This document shows positions 38,177 through 47,076 of a stretch of 64,000 bases of DNA, in pieces. The stretch's first letter is position 1; every line of letters begins with the position of its first letter. The DNA is taken from the NCBI GenBank assembly GCA_000383295.1, contig KB911071.1:154068-218067 (forward strand). The letters run 5' to 3'. The notes beneath the pieces were generated by a model. That model was not told where the DNA came from, did no database searches, and was given only the letters and a program-made list of their open reading frames with translations. The DNA is from Faecalispora sporosphaeroides DSM 1294 (GTDB lineage: Bacteria; Bacillota; Clostridia; Oscillospirales; Acutalibacteraceae). The position numbers were made by a program, and so were the translations under genes.

Positions 38177-39254
38177 CTTCGGGGACTCCGTACGAATCAG
38201 CATTTTCGGCGAGAGCCACGGCGAAGCCATCGGCGTGGTGCTCGACAACCTGCCCGCGGGCTGTTTCATTGATGAAGAGCAGCTCGCTGTGCAAATGGCG
38301 CGCCGCGCGCCGGGGCGCGATCTCTCTTCCACCCCCCGCAGCGAGGGGGACCGCGTGCGCATTGTCAGCGGGCTGCTGAATGGAAAAACCACCGGCGCGC
38401 CGCTGTGCGGAATGATCGAGAACACCAACACCCGCTCCTCCGACTACGAGAGCCTGCGGGTTTTGCCGCGCCCGGGCCACGCAGATTACACCGGGGCCGT
38501 GCGCTACAACGGCGCGAACGACGTGCGCGGCGGCGGGCACTTTTCGGGTCGGCTGACCGCTCCGCTCACCTTTGCGGGCGCAATATGCCGCCAGATTCTA
38601 TCCGTTCACGGAATCCACATCGGCGCGCACGCCCTGCGCATCGCGTCGGTGTCTGACGCCCCTTTTGACCCTGTGGAGATTCCGGACGCTCTGCTGGAGC
38701 GTCTCTCCACGGAATACTTCTCCCTGATTGACCGCTCCGCCGAAGCCGCCATGCGGGAGAAGATTGAAGCGGCCCGCAAATGCGCCGACAGTGTGGGCGG
38801 CGTGGTGGAATGCGCTGTCACCGGAGTGCCAGCGGGCATCGGCTCGCCGATGTTCTATGGCGTGGAGAACGTGCTTTCCTCCATTGTGTTCGGCATCCCC
38901 GCCGTGAAGGGTGTGGAGTTTGGCGACGGCTTTGCCGCCGCTTCCCTGCGCGGCAGCGAAAACAACGACGCCTTCACCGCCGAAAACGGACAGGTAAAGA
39001 CCCGCACCAACCATTGCGGCGGGATTCTAGGCGGCATCACCACCGGCATGCCGCTGATCCTGCGCGCGGCGTTCAAGCCCACCCCTTCCATCAGCCGGGA
39101 GCAGAGCACGGTGAATCTCACCACTGTGCAAAACGAGCCGCTGGTGGTACACGGGCGGCATGACCCGTGCATCGTTCCCCGCGCGATTCCGGTCGTAGAG
39201 GCCGCCGTGGCGGTGGGCCTTATGAATTTGATGGCGGAAAGAGGGAAACTGTGA
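38166..39254 (+). CDS. aroC: Chorismate synthase
   Basis: It removes phosphate from EPSP to give chorismate, needing reduced FMN. The 362 residues have ISIFGESHGEAIGVVLDNLP, RRAPGRDLSSTPRSEGDRV, PGHADYTGAVRYN and near the end RHDPCIVPRAIPVVEAAVAV. It starts inside the end of aroA and its stop shares a base with the pheA start (TGATG). Confidence 0.96.
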   Translation: MSSSFGDSVRISIFGESHGEAIGVVLDNLPAGCFIDEEQLAVQMARRAPGRDLSSTPRSEGDRVRIVSGLLNGKTTGAPLCGMIENTNTRSSDYESLRVLPRPGHADYTGAVRYNGANDVRGGGHFSGRLTAPLTFAGAICRQILSVHGIHIGAHALRIASVSDAPFDPVEIPDALLERLSTEYFSLIDRSAEAAMREKIEAARKCADSVGGVVECAVTGVPAGIGSPMFYGVENVLSSIVFGIPAVKGVEFGDGFAAASLRGSENNDAFTAENGQVKTRTNHCGGILGGITTGMPLILRAAFKPTPSISREQSTVNLTTVQNEPLVVHGRHDPCIVPRAIPVVEAAVAVGLMNLMAERGKL

Positions 39255-40384
39255 TGACGCTCGAGGAAATCCGAACAAAAATCAACGAGATCGACGACCG
39301 GCTGCTGCCCCTGCTCACGGCGCGACTCGACTGCGGACGCGAGGTGGCGGCAGTCAAGCAGAAAACCGGCGGCCCGGTGCTCAACCCCGAGCGCGAACAC
39401 GAAATTCTGGATCGCATGGAGAACCGCGCCGGGGCATACGGCAGAGAGGTGCGGGTCATCTATGCCGCGTGCATGGAGGCCAGCCGCTCGTTACAGCACC
39501 GGCTGCTCGGCAGCGGAGAGGAGCTGCGCACCCTGATTCAGAGCGCAAAGGACCGCCTCCCGTCCGGCGGGCGCATCGCCTGTCAGGGCGCCGAGGGAGC
39601 CTATTCGCATCAGGCGGCGCTGCGGCTGTTCCCGGAGGGGGAGCTCCGCTTTTCCCACGCATTCGGTGATGTGTTCGAGGCCCTCCGGCAGGGAACGGCG
39701 GATTTTGGAATCCTCCCGGTTGAAAATTCCTCCGCAGGCTCTGTCACCGAGGTGTACGACCTGATTTTAAAGTATCGCTTTTTCATTGCGGCGGCAACCA
39801 CGGTGAAAATCGATCACTGTTTGGCCGTCCCGAAGGGCACGCGGCGCGGGGAGCTGAAAACGGTGTATTCCCACCCGCAGGCACTGGCCCAATGCTCGGA
39901 ATACCTGAACAAAAACGGCCTTTCGGCCGAGCCGTTCAGCAACACGGCTGCCGCGGCGAAAATGGCCGCACAGCAGGGCGGCAGCATCGGGGTCATTTGT
40001 TCGCAGCAGGCGGCGGAGACCTATGGTCTCACCATTCTCGACCGCGATATCCAGAACTCCCACAGCAACTGCACCCGCTTTGTGGCGGTGTGCCGTGACC
40101 CCGTCATCCCGCCGGACGCCCAAAAGATCAGCCTGTGCTTTTCCCTGCCGCACACCACCGGCTCGCTCTCGGGGGTTTTATCGCGCTTTGCCATTCACGG
40201 CCTGAACCTGACGAAAATCGAATCCCGGCCGCTCGCGGACAAAAACTTTGAGTATGATTTCTATCTGGATTTTTCCGGCAATGTGCATGAGGCCGATACG
40301 CTGGACTTGATCGCCGCTCTGTATGAGGAGCTTCCCCGCTTTTCTTTCCTGGGGAATTACCGGGAACTGGAAGCCGCTCCCTGA
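39254..40384 (+). CDS. pheA: Chorismate mutase-prephenate dehydratase (P-protein)
   Basis: A bifunctional enzyme for phenylalanine synthesis. The 376 residues contain an AroQ-type chorismate mutase (about 1-85, TLEEIRTKINEIDDRLLPLL), a prephenate dehydratase (about 105-290, QGAEGAYSHQAALRLF and NCTRFVAV with the catalytic Thr) and a C-terminal ACT domain with GLNLTKIESRPL, the Phe-binding signature. The ATG is embedded in the aroC stop. It is the last gene of the operon; a terminator follows. Confidence 0.95.
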   Translation: MTLEEIRTKINEIDDRLLPLLTARLDCGREVAAVKQKTGGPVLNPEREHEILDRMENRAGAYGREVRVIYAACMEASRSLQHRLLGSGEELRTLIQSAKDRLPSGGRIACQGAEGAYSHQAALRLFPEGELRFSHAFGDVFEALRQGTADFGILPVENSSAGSVTEVYDLILKYRFFIAAATTVKIDHCLAVPKGTRRGELKTVYSHPQALAQCSEYLNKNGLSAEPFSNTAAAAKMAAQQGGSIGVICSQQAAETYGLTILDRDIQNSHSNCTRFVAVCRDPVIPPDAQKISLCFSLPHTTGSLSGVLSRFAIHGLNLTKIESRPLADKNFEYDFYLDFSGNVHEADTLDLIAALYEELPRFSFLGNYRELEAAP

Positions 40385-40400
40385 GCCCCCTAATATAATG

Positions 40401-40456
40401 AAAAAGAAAGCATCCCATCCCAGGTGCCTGCCCGGAACGGAGATGCTTTCTTTTTC
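40401..40456. terminator. Bidirectional terminator after pheA and ridA
   Basis: AAAAAGAAAGCATC (from 40401) pairs with GATGCTTTCTTTTT (40442-40455) around a longer internal loop. The A and T tracts let it work for both converging transcripts. Confidence 0.8.
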
Positions 40457-40474
40457 TTGTAGGAAAACGCCCAC

Positions 40475-40957
40475 TCAGCCCTTTGGCGGAATGGAAGCGT
40501 CCTTCAGCCGAACGACCAGCTCGATTTCGCAGGGAGCGTTGCCGGGAAGGGAAGCGACCCCCACCGCGCTGCGGGCCGCACAGCCGTGCGCGCCGAAAAC
40601 GGATACAAAAAGGTCGGAGGCGCCGTTGCCGATCTTGGCGTGGTCTGCAAAGCCGGGCTCCGTGTTGAGGAACACCGTCAGCTTGACGATAGCCGCCACA
40701 TTGTCGAGCCCGCCGGCATAATAATCGACAATCGTCAGGCAGTTCAGTGCGCAGGTCTTCACGGCCTCATACGTCTGCTCCTCACTTACCTCCACACCGA
40801 CCTTGCCGGTCAGAACAAGCTTGCCGCCCTGCTTCGGGGTCTGGCCCGCGGTAAAAATAAAATCTCCCGTGCGGATGGCCGGGGAGTAGTTGGCGGCGGG
40901 CGGGTTAAAGCCGGGCAGCTCGATCCCCAGTTCTTTCAGCTTTTCCGTAATGCTCAT
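40475..40957 (-). CDS. ridA: RidA-family enamine/imine deaminase
   Basis: RidA proteins hydrolyse reactive enamines such as 2-aminoacrylate, released by PLP enzymes including threonine and serine dehydratases. The 160 residues have the family motifs SPAIRTGDFIFTAGQTP and GASDLFVSVFGAHGCAARSAVGVASLP with the conserved Arg. It is longer than the 125-130 residue archetype and belongs to the broader YjgF/UK114 group. The third of three consecutive ATGs (40957) is best spaced from AGGAG. It lies 154 bases after a threonine dehydratase gene on the same strand, which suits its role. Confidence 0.88.
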   Translation of the reverse strand: MSITEKLKELGIELPGFNPPAANYSPAIRTGDFIFTAGQTPKQGGKLVLTGKVGVEVSEEQTYEAVKTCALNCLTIVDYYAGGLDNVAAIVKLTVFLNTEPGFADHAKIGNGASDLFVSVFGAHGCAARSAVGVASLPGNAPCEIELVVRLKDASIPPKG

Positions 40958-41111
40958 CATCATTCTCCTGTTCAAAACATGATGGTATTCTTTACTGACT
41001 TCAAGGAGCTAAAAGCCTCCATGGATTTTCTGTACAGCACCCGATTCCCTGCAGTACAAGAGTCGAAGAATCGGGCGCCGCTTATTGCGTGAGCTCGCCG
41101 CCATGCGGCTG

Positions 41112-42053
41112 TTACAGCGATGCCAAAAACGAAAGCTCGGTGTTGCCGCCGGACAGCAGGAAGCAAACCTTCTGCTGCGGCTCAAAACGGATCTTCCCCT
41201 CAAGAACGGCGCCTATGGTGATGGAGGAGGCAGGTTCCGCAATGATTTTGCCCTCGCTGCTCAAAAAGCGCGCCGCTTTGGCAATGTACTCTTCGCTGGT
41301 GGATACCACCTGGTCAACATACTTCTGCACCAGTGGGAAGTTGGCCTGCCCCGGCTGGGTAACCAGCAGCGCGTCGGCCAGGGAGGCGGCTTTGGGCAGG
41401 CCGACCCGCTCACCTGCCTCAAGGCTTTTGGAATAGCGTGCCACAACCGCAGGCTCCGCTCCGATGACCTTCACGGAGGGCTTCTCGCCCTTCGCGCCGA
41501 TGGCCACGCCCGAAACGAGCCCGCCGCCGCTGACCGGCGTCATGATCACGTCAACATTCGGCAGCTGGCGCACGATCTCTACACCGCAGGTGCCCTGACC
41601 CGCGATGATCGCCTCATCGTCATACGGCGGAATAAAGATATAGCCGTACTTGTCCACCAGACTCTGCGCCAGCGCCTGACGGCTGTTCAGCTCGCACAGC
41701 AGAACCTCTGCGCCCAGCCCCTTGATCTCGTTGATCTTGATTTCCGGCGCGGTGTCGGTAAGAACCACCGTCGCCTTTACGCCCAGCATTTTGGCGGCGT
41801 ACGCGACGCCGATGCCGTGGTTGCCGGAGGAAACCGCCACAACCCCTTTTGCCAGCTGCTCGGGCGTAAGGGAAAGAGCCTTATTCAAGGCGCCTCTGAG
41901 CTTAAAGGAATGCGTTTTCTGCATGTTTTCCGCTTTTACATAGACCTGACAGCCGAGGGCTTCCTCCAGATTTTGCAGCCGGATCACCGGCGTTTCATGA
42001 AGGTATTTTCCAATCCGTTCTTTTGCCAGAGCGACATCCTGTGCTGTTACCAT
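41112..42053 (-). CDS. Threonine/serine dehydratase (fold-type II PLP enzyme)
   Basis: It deaminates threonine or serine to 2-oxobutyrate or pyruvate, or acts as a serine racemase; sequence alone does not decide. The 313 residues have the PLP lysine in KTHSFKLRGALNKAL, SSGNHGIGVAYAAK, the phosphate-binding PVSGGGLVSGVA, and the C-terminal SGGNTE. There is no C-terminal ACT-like regulatory domain, so it resembles short catabolic TdcB-type enzymes rather than biosynthetic IlvA. AAAGGAG precedes the ATG. Confidence 0.9.
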   Translation of the reverse strand: MVTAQDVALAKERIGKYLHETPVIRLQNLEEALGCQVYVKAENMQKTHSFKLRGALNKALSLTPEQLAKGVVAVSSGNHGIGVAYAAKMLGVKATVVLTDTAPEIKINEIKGLGAEVLLCELNSRQALAQSLVDKYGYIFIPPYDDEAIIAGQGTCGVEIVRQLPNVDVIMTPVSGGGLVSGVAIGAKGEKPSVKVIGAEPAVVARYSKSLEAGERVGLPKAASLADALLVTQPGQANFPLVQKYVDQVVSTSEEYIAKAARFLSSEGKIIAEPASSITIGAVLEGKIRFEPQQKVCFLLSGGNTELSFLASL

Positions 42054-42463
42054 AGTGCATCTCTCCTTTAAATTGTAGTTCCGTTCCTCCTCTGTTTACC
42101 GGTATCCATGGATCTTACAAACTTCAAAATAAAAGCGTTTGAAGCGCGCAGGGAACACGGTACGGCAGAGAACCTCACATTCTCGTTCTACCATACCATA
42201 CGGCGAACCGGCGGGCAAATTCTTTTTTCCATAACACCCTATAGGATAATTCGTATTGATTCGTGCGGGCAATTTCCGGTAAAGGCTCCGCCCTGCGCAG
42301 TACCCCTGCCGACGGAAAAGAAACCGCCGCTTTCACCGTGGAAACATCCGCGAATAGCATCTATATGATGGAAAAACGGGCTATCCATGCAGATAGCCCG
42401 TTTGCAGTTTGACAAAATCCGGAGCACGCGCACACACGCTTCGCCCCTTGTAAAAATCAGAAA
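42054..42463. other. Intergenic region upstream of the threonine dehydratase gene
   Basis: It contains the msmX terminator (42372-42403) and, on the minus strand, two weak promoter-like pairs beginning TTGCCC (with TATCCT or TATGGT as -10). No coding sequence is recognised. Confidence 0.4.
42372..42403 (-). terminator. Terminator after the msmX-like gene
   Basis: Minus strand AAACGGGCTATC, short loop, GATAGCCCGTTTTT: a 12-bp stem followed by Ts. Confidence 0.85.
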
Positions 42464-43576
42464 TCAGTTCAGAATCGCCAGCTCGGTCTCCTTGTCAAAG
42501 ATATGGCACTTCGTCATATCCAGCGCTATATTGGCCTTGTCGCCGGGCTTCGCGGTGGAAGCGGGATCTACACGAGCGGTAAGGGAATTGCCCTCGCAGT
42601 TGAGGTACAGGTAGATTTCCGCACCCATCAGCTCTGTTACCTCTACGTCCGCGGTAGCGAGGCTATCCTGCGATTTTGCGAGGAAATCGGGCTCGTCGTG
42701 CACATCCTCGGGGCGAACACCGAACGTAACGGTCTTGCCGACATATGCGTCCAAAGAGGTTCCCTCTGTTTTGGACTGCGGAATCTTCACGGTCGTCTTG
42801 CCGAAGGTCAGCGTGTACTGCCCGCCGTCCTTGCCGAGAACCGCATCGAGGAAGTTCATCTGCGGCGAACCCATAAAGCCGGCCACGAACTCATTGACCG
42901 GGCGCTCATACAGATTCTGGGGCGTATCGACCTGCTGAATGAAGCCGTCCTTCATCACAACGATGCGGTCAGCCATTGTCATTGCTTCAGTCTGGTCATG
43001 CGTAACATAGATAAAGGTGGTGCCGAGGCGCTTATGAAGCTTCGCGATCTCGGTTCTCATCTGGGCACGCAGCTTTGCGTCCAGGTTGGAAAGCGGCTCG
43101 TCAAGCAGGAAGACCTTCGGGTCACGCACGATGGCACGGCCCAGCGCAACGCGCTGGCGCTGGCCGCCGGAGAGTGCCTTCGGCTTTCTGTCGAGCAGGT
43201 GAGAAATGTCCAGAATGCGGGCGGCTTCCTCCACGCGGCGCTTGATCTCATCCTTCGGAGTCTTGCGCAGCTTGAGCCCGAAAGCCATGTTGTCGAACAC
43301 AGTCATGTGCGGATACAGCGCATAGTTCTGGAACACCATTGCGATATCGCGGTCCTTAGGGGCAATGTCGTTGGACAGCTTGTCCCCGATGTACAATTCG
43401 CCCTTGGAAATTTCCTCCAGCCCGGCGATCATACGAAGCGTGGTGGATTTTCCGCAGCCGGACGGGCCAACCAGAATGATGAACTCCTTGTCTTCGATCT
43501 CCAGGCAGAAATCCGTAACCGCCGTCACGCCGCCTGGATAAATCTTGTAGATGTTTCTGAGTGATAAGCTTGCCAT
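42464..43576 (-). CDS. msmX: Sugar ABC transporter ATPase, MsmX/UgpC type
   Basis: A cytoplasmic ATPase that can power several sugar importers. The 370 residues have Walker A GPSGCGKST, Q-loop YALYPHMTVFDNM, signature LSGGQRQRVALGRAI, Walker B VFLLDEPLSNLDAKLR and a C-terminal MalK-like regulatory domain (about 240-370, with FGVRPEDVHDE). No permease or binding-protein genes flank it, as is typical of the shared MsmX ATPase. Start at 43576 with AGGAGG. Confidence 0.92.
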   Translation of the reverse strand: MASLSLRNIYKIYPGGVTAVTDFCLEIEDKEFIILVGPSGCGKSTTLRMIAGLEEISKGELYIGDKLSNDIAPKDRDIAMVFQNYALYPHMTVFDNMAFGLKLRKTPKDEIKRRVEEAARILDISHLLDRKPKALSGGQRQRVALGRAIVRDPKVFLLDEPLSNLDAKLRAQMRTEIAKLHKRLGTTFIYVTHDQTEAMTMADRIVVMKDGFIQQVDTPQNLYERPVNEFVAGFMGSPQMNFLDAVLGKDGGQYTLTFGKTTVKIPQSKTEGTSLDAYVGKTVTFGVRPEDVHDEPDFLAKSQDSLATADVEVTELMGAEIYLYLNCEGNSLTARVDPASTAKPGDKANIALDMTKCHIFDKETELAILN

Positions 43577-43778
43577 AATAAACCTCCTGAGCATATGGAT
43601 CAGTCTGAAAGCACGGCGTCGCCCGACGCCAAAAACCTGATGGAACAGCAAGATTTGATATTATTAATATATCAGAACCACCCCGGTTTTAACAGACCTT
43701 TTTTACCCAAACTTTGCATGGAGCGTTTAGGTAAATCCCATAAAGAAGCTAAAGATGTGATAAAAACAAGGAGGCTTT

Positions 43779-44516
43779 TCAGGTGAAAACCGCCAGAATT
43801 TCTTTGGCAGCCATTTGTCGAACCTCACCGGGCGAAAGATTTGGGTCTAATTTCAGCGAGCCGATCTGCACGCGGCGCAGCGCCAGCACGGTTTTTCCGC
43901 GGGCCATAAACATTCGTTTCACTTGGTGAAACTTCCCTTCATGGATGCACACGCGCACCTGGCGCTGCAAGGGTGTAAGTTTCGCGTCGGCAAGCTCCGG
44001 GGGCAAAACGGACAATTTTGCAGGAAGAGCTTCAAAATCCTTCATTTTTACTCCGACAGAAAAAGCCAGAATATCCTGTGAATCGATGGGAAGATCGAGT
44101 ACGGCATCATAGATTTTTTCAACTTTCTTTTTGGGTGAGAGCATTTTATGTGCAAAATCTCCATCGTTTGTCAGGATGAGCAAACCCTCGGTATCTTTAT
44201 CGAGCCGCCCCGCCGGGAACAGCCCCCGGCGCCGCCACTCCTGCGGAACCAGATCTACAACCGTTTCGGCCCTGGTATCGCGCGAAGCGGACAGAACACC
44301 CTTCGGTTTATTCATCATAAGGTAAATAAAGCGGGAACCCGCCAGCTCACGCCCCTCCACCGCAATCGCATCCTGCTCCGCATCCGCCTTCAGCTCCGGC
44401 CGCGTCGCCACCGCCCCGTTCACCGTGACCCGCCCCTTGCGGATCATCAGGCCCACTTCTTTGCGGCTGCCGATGTTCTGAGAAGCCAGTATTTTATCGA
44501 GCCGTTCCAGCGCCAT
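43779..44516 (-). CDS. rsuA: 16S rRNA pseudouridine synthase, RsuA/RluB family
   Basis: It isomerises a uridine in rRNA. The 245 residues have an N-terminal S4 domain (LDKILASQNIGSRKEVGLMI) and the catalytic loop GLFPAGRLDKDTEGLLILTNDG with the active Asp. Later motifs include YDAVLDL and IHEGKFHQVKRMF. Which uridine is modified (516 by RsuA or another site) is not settled. It has its own promoter at 44651-44680. Confidence 0.9.
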   Translation of the reverse strand: MALERLDKILASQNIGSRKEVGLMIRKGRVTVNGAVATRPELKADAEQDAIAVEGRELAGSRFIYLMMNKPKGVLSASRDTRAETVVDLVPQEWRRRGLFPAGRLDKDTEGLLILTNDGDFAHKMLSPKKKVEKIYDAVLDLPIDSQDILAFSVGVKMKDFEALPAKLSVLPPELADAKLTPLQRQVRVCIHEGKFHQVKRMFMARGKTVLALRRVQIGSLKLDPNLSPGEVRQMAAKEILAVFT

Positions 44517-44650
44517 CGTATGTTCCCCCTGCCCTTTGTATTCTTACTATTGCCAGCCGGCCAAACCGTAATCCGGCTTGAACCGGCAATTTCTTCCCTC
44601 GCCGCTGGCGAAGGAAGAACGAAATGACGCTTTGTAAAGCTGTTGGCTCT

Positions 44651-44680
44651 ATTGTACCTTGGGCAGGCGGAAAACGTCAA
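44651..44680 (-). promoter_or_regulatory. Promoter of rsuA
   Basis: Minus strand TTGACG (44675-44680), an 18-base spacer and TACAAT (44651-44656). The leader, about 130 bases, contains an imperfect hairpin near 44550-44590. Confidence 0.65.
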
Positions 44681-44684
44681 GACG

Positions 44685-44716
44685 AAAAGCGTGCGGAGAA
44701 CGATTCCCCGCACGCT
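44685..44716 (-). terminator. Terminator after the DUF4830-like gene
   Basis: GCGTGCGG / CCGCACGC stem followed by TTTT on the minus strand, about 45 bases past the gene's stop and directly before the rsuA promoter. Confidence 0.75.
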
Positions 44717-44759
44717 GCGTTTTGAACGATATGATTACAAGGAGATCCGATGCACCGGG

Positions 44760-45341
44760 TTAATCCGTTGGCCAGGCGTTGGTGGGGATTTCGCTGACGT
44801 TCGTCTCTTTGGCAGATTCCGCCGAAGAGGTGAGCTGCTGCGCCGTATTGCCGGGCCTAATGCGGTCGCTGCCGGAAAATCCGCACATTGAGCCATCCAG
44901 CGGGGTGGAGCTGATATCTCCCCCGATCACCTTGCCGCCGTAAATCAGCAGGGTGGCACGAACCGGCGCGCCCTGATCGGTGGCGTTGTTGATCTCATAC
45001 ACCCACTGCTTGCAGATCTTGCCCGCATAACGGGTCAGATCGAGCCCCTGCTCCTTTTGCAGAGCATTGTATTTTTCATATACCTCGTTAAAGGTTGCCG
45101 GAATCGTCACCTCGCGGATTTCGACCGGTTCTTCCGCCACCTTCCAGCCGAACTGGGTCAAAAACGCGACGCGGTCCTCATTGCTCTCCGCCTTGAGATT
45201 ATATTTCTGGCCGCTCATCGTCGCCTCACTGCCGGAGCCGTGAACAACCATCGCGGTGATTGCAACAAGAACCAGCACCAGAATCAGGAAAATAACCAAC
45301 AGGATATTTTTACGCTTTGCTTTCACAGATACGACGAACAT
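44760..45341 (-). CDS. Membrane-anchored protein, DUF4830-like
   Basis: A 193-residue protein with one N-terminal membrane anchor (about residues 11-33, rich in Leu, Val and Ile) and an outside domain. DRVAFLTQFGWKVAEEPVEI and ATFNEVYEKYNALQKEQGLD resemble the DUF4830 proteins of Clostridia (from memory). The C-terminal tail is Ser/Thr/Asn-rich. Function is unknown. It lies alone between gltS and rsuA, with its own terminator. Confidence 0.75.
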   Translation of the reverse strand: MFVVSVKAKRKNILLVIFLILVLVLVAITAMVVHGSGSEATMSGQKYNLKAESNEDRVAFLTQFGWKVAEEPVEIREVTIPATFNEVYEKYNALQKEQGLDLTRYAGKICKQWVYEINNATDQGAPVRATLLIYGGKVIGGDISSTPLDGSMCGFSGSDRIRPGNTAQQLTSSAESAKETNVSEIPTNAWPTD

Positions 45342-45468
45342 CGCTCTCTCCCCCTTATTTCATACCAATACATATGCACGGCGCGGCACGCTCATGCAAA
45401 TATTTTCATGCGCAGAAAAATCTCCGCCGCATGTCAAATCCCCACACGGCAGCGCGGCGGGAGGGCGG

Positions 45469-46701
45469 TCAGCACAGGACATTGATACACCAGATGACGA
45501 ACGGCTGATAGAACACATCGATCAAAAACGCGCCCACAATGGGAACGATGATCAGCGCCTTGCGCGATTCTCCATATTTCTCCTGAATGGTCGTCATGTT
45601 GGCCACTGCGGTGGGAGTAGAGCCGATGTCGTGTCCGATCAGGCCGGCGCACATGACGGCTGCGTCGTAATTCCTGCCCAGAATCCGGAAAATCACAAAA
45701 TATGTGAGCAGAACCAACAGAACCGTCTGCGTGAGCAGCACAATGAGCAGCGGCAGCGCCAATTCGGCCAGCTCCCAGAGCTTGAGCGTCATGAGCGCCA
45801 TAGCCAGGTACAGCCCCAGAGTCACCTCGCCGACCTTGTCGTTGAAATCCATGCGGAACTCATAGAAATGATATTTTTCGTTCAGATTGCGCACCAGCAC
45901 CGCAAAGAACATGGCGCCTACATAGGTGGGAATCGACATGTGAATCAGCTGGCCCAGATACCCCACGATGACCGCTCCCAGCGTCATGCAGAGCATCAGC
46001 GCGGTCAGATTTTTCATGGTGGAGGCATAGTCCATTTCCGGCCGCTCCGCCTGTTTTGTTTCGTAGCCCGCAGCGTCGATCTCAAACGTCTCCTCCGGCT
46101 TCGGCTCCAGGTGATAGCGGACGATCAGCCGCCGGCCCAGAGGCCCGCCGATCAGGCTGGCTGCGATCAAACCAAAGGTTGCCGCCGTGAGCCCGACAAG
46201 GCTGGCGCCGGGGTAGCCCATCCCCTCCAACGTCTGGCCGTAGGCAGCCGCGCCCCCGTGGCCGCCCACCAGCGCCACCGGGCCGGATACAATTCCATAG
46301 GCCGCATGCAGCCCCACCATCGGGCCAAGCCCGACGCCAATGCCCGTTTGCAGCACCGTCACTACTATGTTCACCAGCCAGTAAATCACCAGCAGCTTGC
46401 CGCCGGTCAACAGCACTCGCAGGCTGGCCCCCAGCCCTACCGTGGTAAAAAACGCGAGCATAAAGACCGCCTGAAGCGTGGAATCGAATTGGAATTTGAC
46501 CGCTCCGCTGAAGTAAAAGCCGAAATTGATAAATACGAATAGGAATCCGCCCACCACGGGAGCGGGAATACAAAATTTTTCGAGAAAATGCACTTTTCCT
46601 TTGATTTGGTAACCAATTAGCAGGAAAACCGCCGCAAGAGTCATTGTGCCGATGTTGTCAAACGAGAAAGTCAATACCGAATCAACGAATTCCGCGCGCA
46701 T
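45469..46701 (-). CDS. gltS: Sodium/glutamate symporter GltS
   Basis: GltS imports glutamate with Na+. The 410-residue membrane protein has two inverted halves, each with a Gly-rich re-entrant loop: GPVALVGGHGGAAAYG (about 150-165) and LIGHDIGSTPTAVANM (about 360-375). The ATG at 46701 with GGAGGGG upstream gives the normal family length; an ORF reaching 46914 adds unrelated sequence. Confidence 0.94.
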   Translation of the reverse strand: MRAEFVDSVLTFSFDNIGTMTLAAVFLLIGYQIKGKVHFLEKFCIPAPVVGGFLFVFINFGFYFSGAVKFQFDSTLQAVFMLAFFTTVGLGASLRVLLTGGKLLVIYWLVNIVVTVLQTGIGVGLGPMVGLHAAYGIVSGPVALVGGHGGAAAYGQTLEGMGYPGASLVGLTAATFGLIAASLIGGPLGRRLIVRYHLEPKPEETFEIDAAGYETKQAERPEMDYASTMKNLTALMLCMTLGAVIVGYLGQLIHMSIPTYVGAMFFAVLVRNLNEKYHFYEFRMDFNDKVGEVTLGLYLAMALMTLKLWELAELALPLLIVLLTQTVLLVLLTYFVIFRILGRNYDAAVMCAGLIGHDIGSTPTAVANMTTIQEKYGESRKALIIVPIVGAFLIDVFYQPFVIWCINVLC

Positions 46702-47076
46702 ACAACAAGCCCCCTCCATTTTATCCGGATACCCGCACACCGCGCCAAAAAGAACCCAGCCGCCTGTGCCGGTATCTCTTTCTGAATCAATATGATGAGG
46801 CCATCCTCCATTATGAGTCCTTGAGAGAAGCACTGTCTTCCTCCGACGGCGCAGAGGCATGCGCGCCGGTTCCCAATCAGCGGGGAAACAGGGGGAACGC
46901 CGTTCCCCCTTCACGGGGCAGCCGTTTCACAGCGGCAGAGCGCGTATCAAAAAAGCCCCCTTTGTCCTTTGAACAAAGGGGGCTTGCCCGGAGAGCCAAA
47001 ACAGCTCGTACTGTTTTGCCGCCGAGGAGACTCTTTTTATGGCTTGCCCACACGCAAAGCTGCTGTTACCGAACCT
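46702..47076. other. Intergenic region between fba and gltS
   Basis: It holds the fba terminator (46949-46984), a hairpin CAAAACAG/CTGTTTTG just before it, and a compact hairpin GGGGGAAC / GTTCCCCC at 46889-46907. No promoter of gltS could be fixed and no gene is recognised. Confidence 0.45.
46949..46984 (-). terminator. Terminator after fba
   Basis: Minus strand AGCCCCCTTTGT, loop, ACAAAGGGGGCT followed by TTTTT: a 12-bp stem and U tract about 95 bases past the fba stop. Confidence 0.85.
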
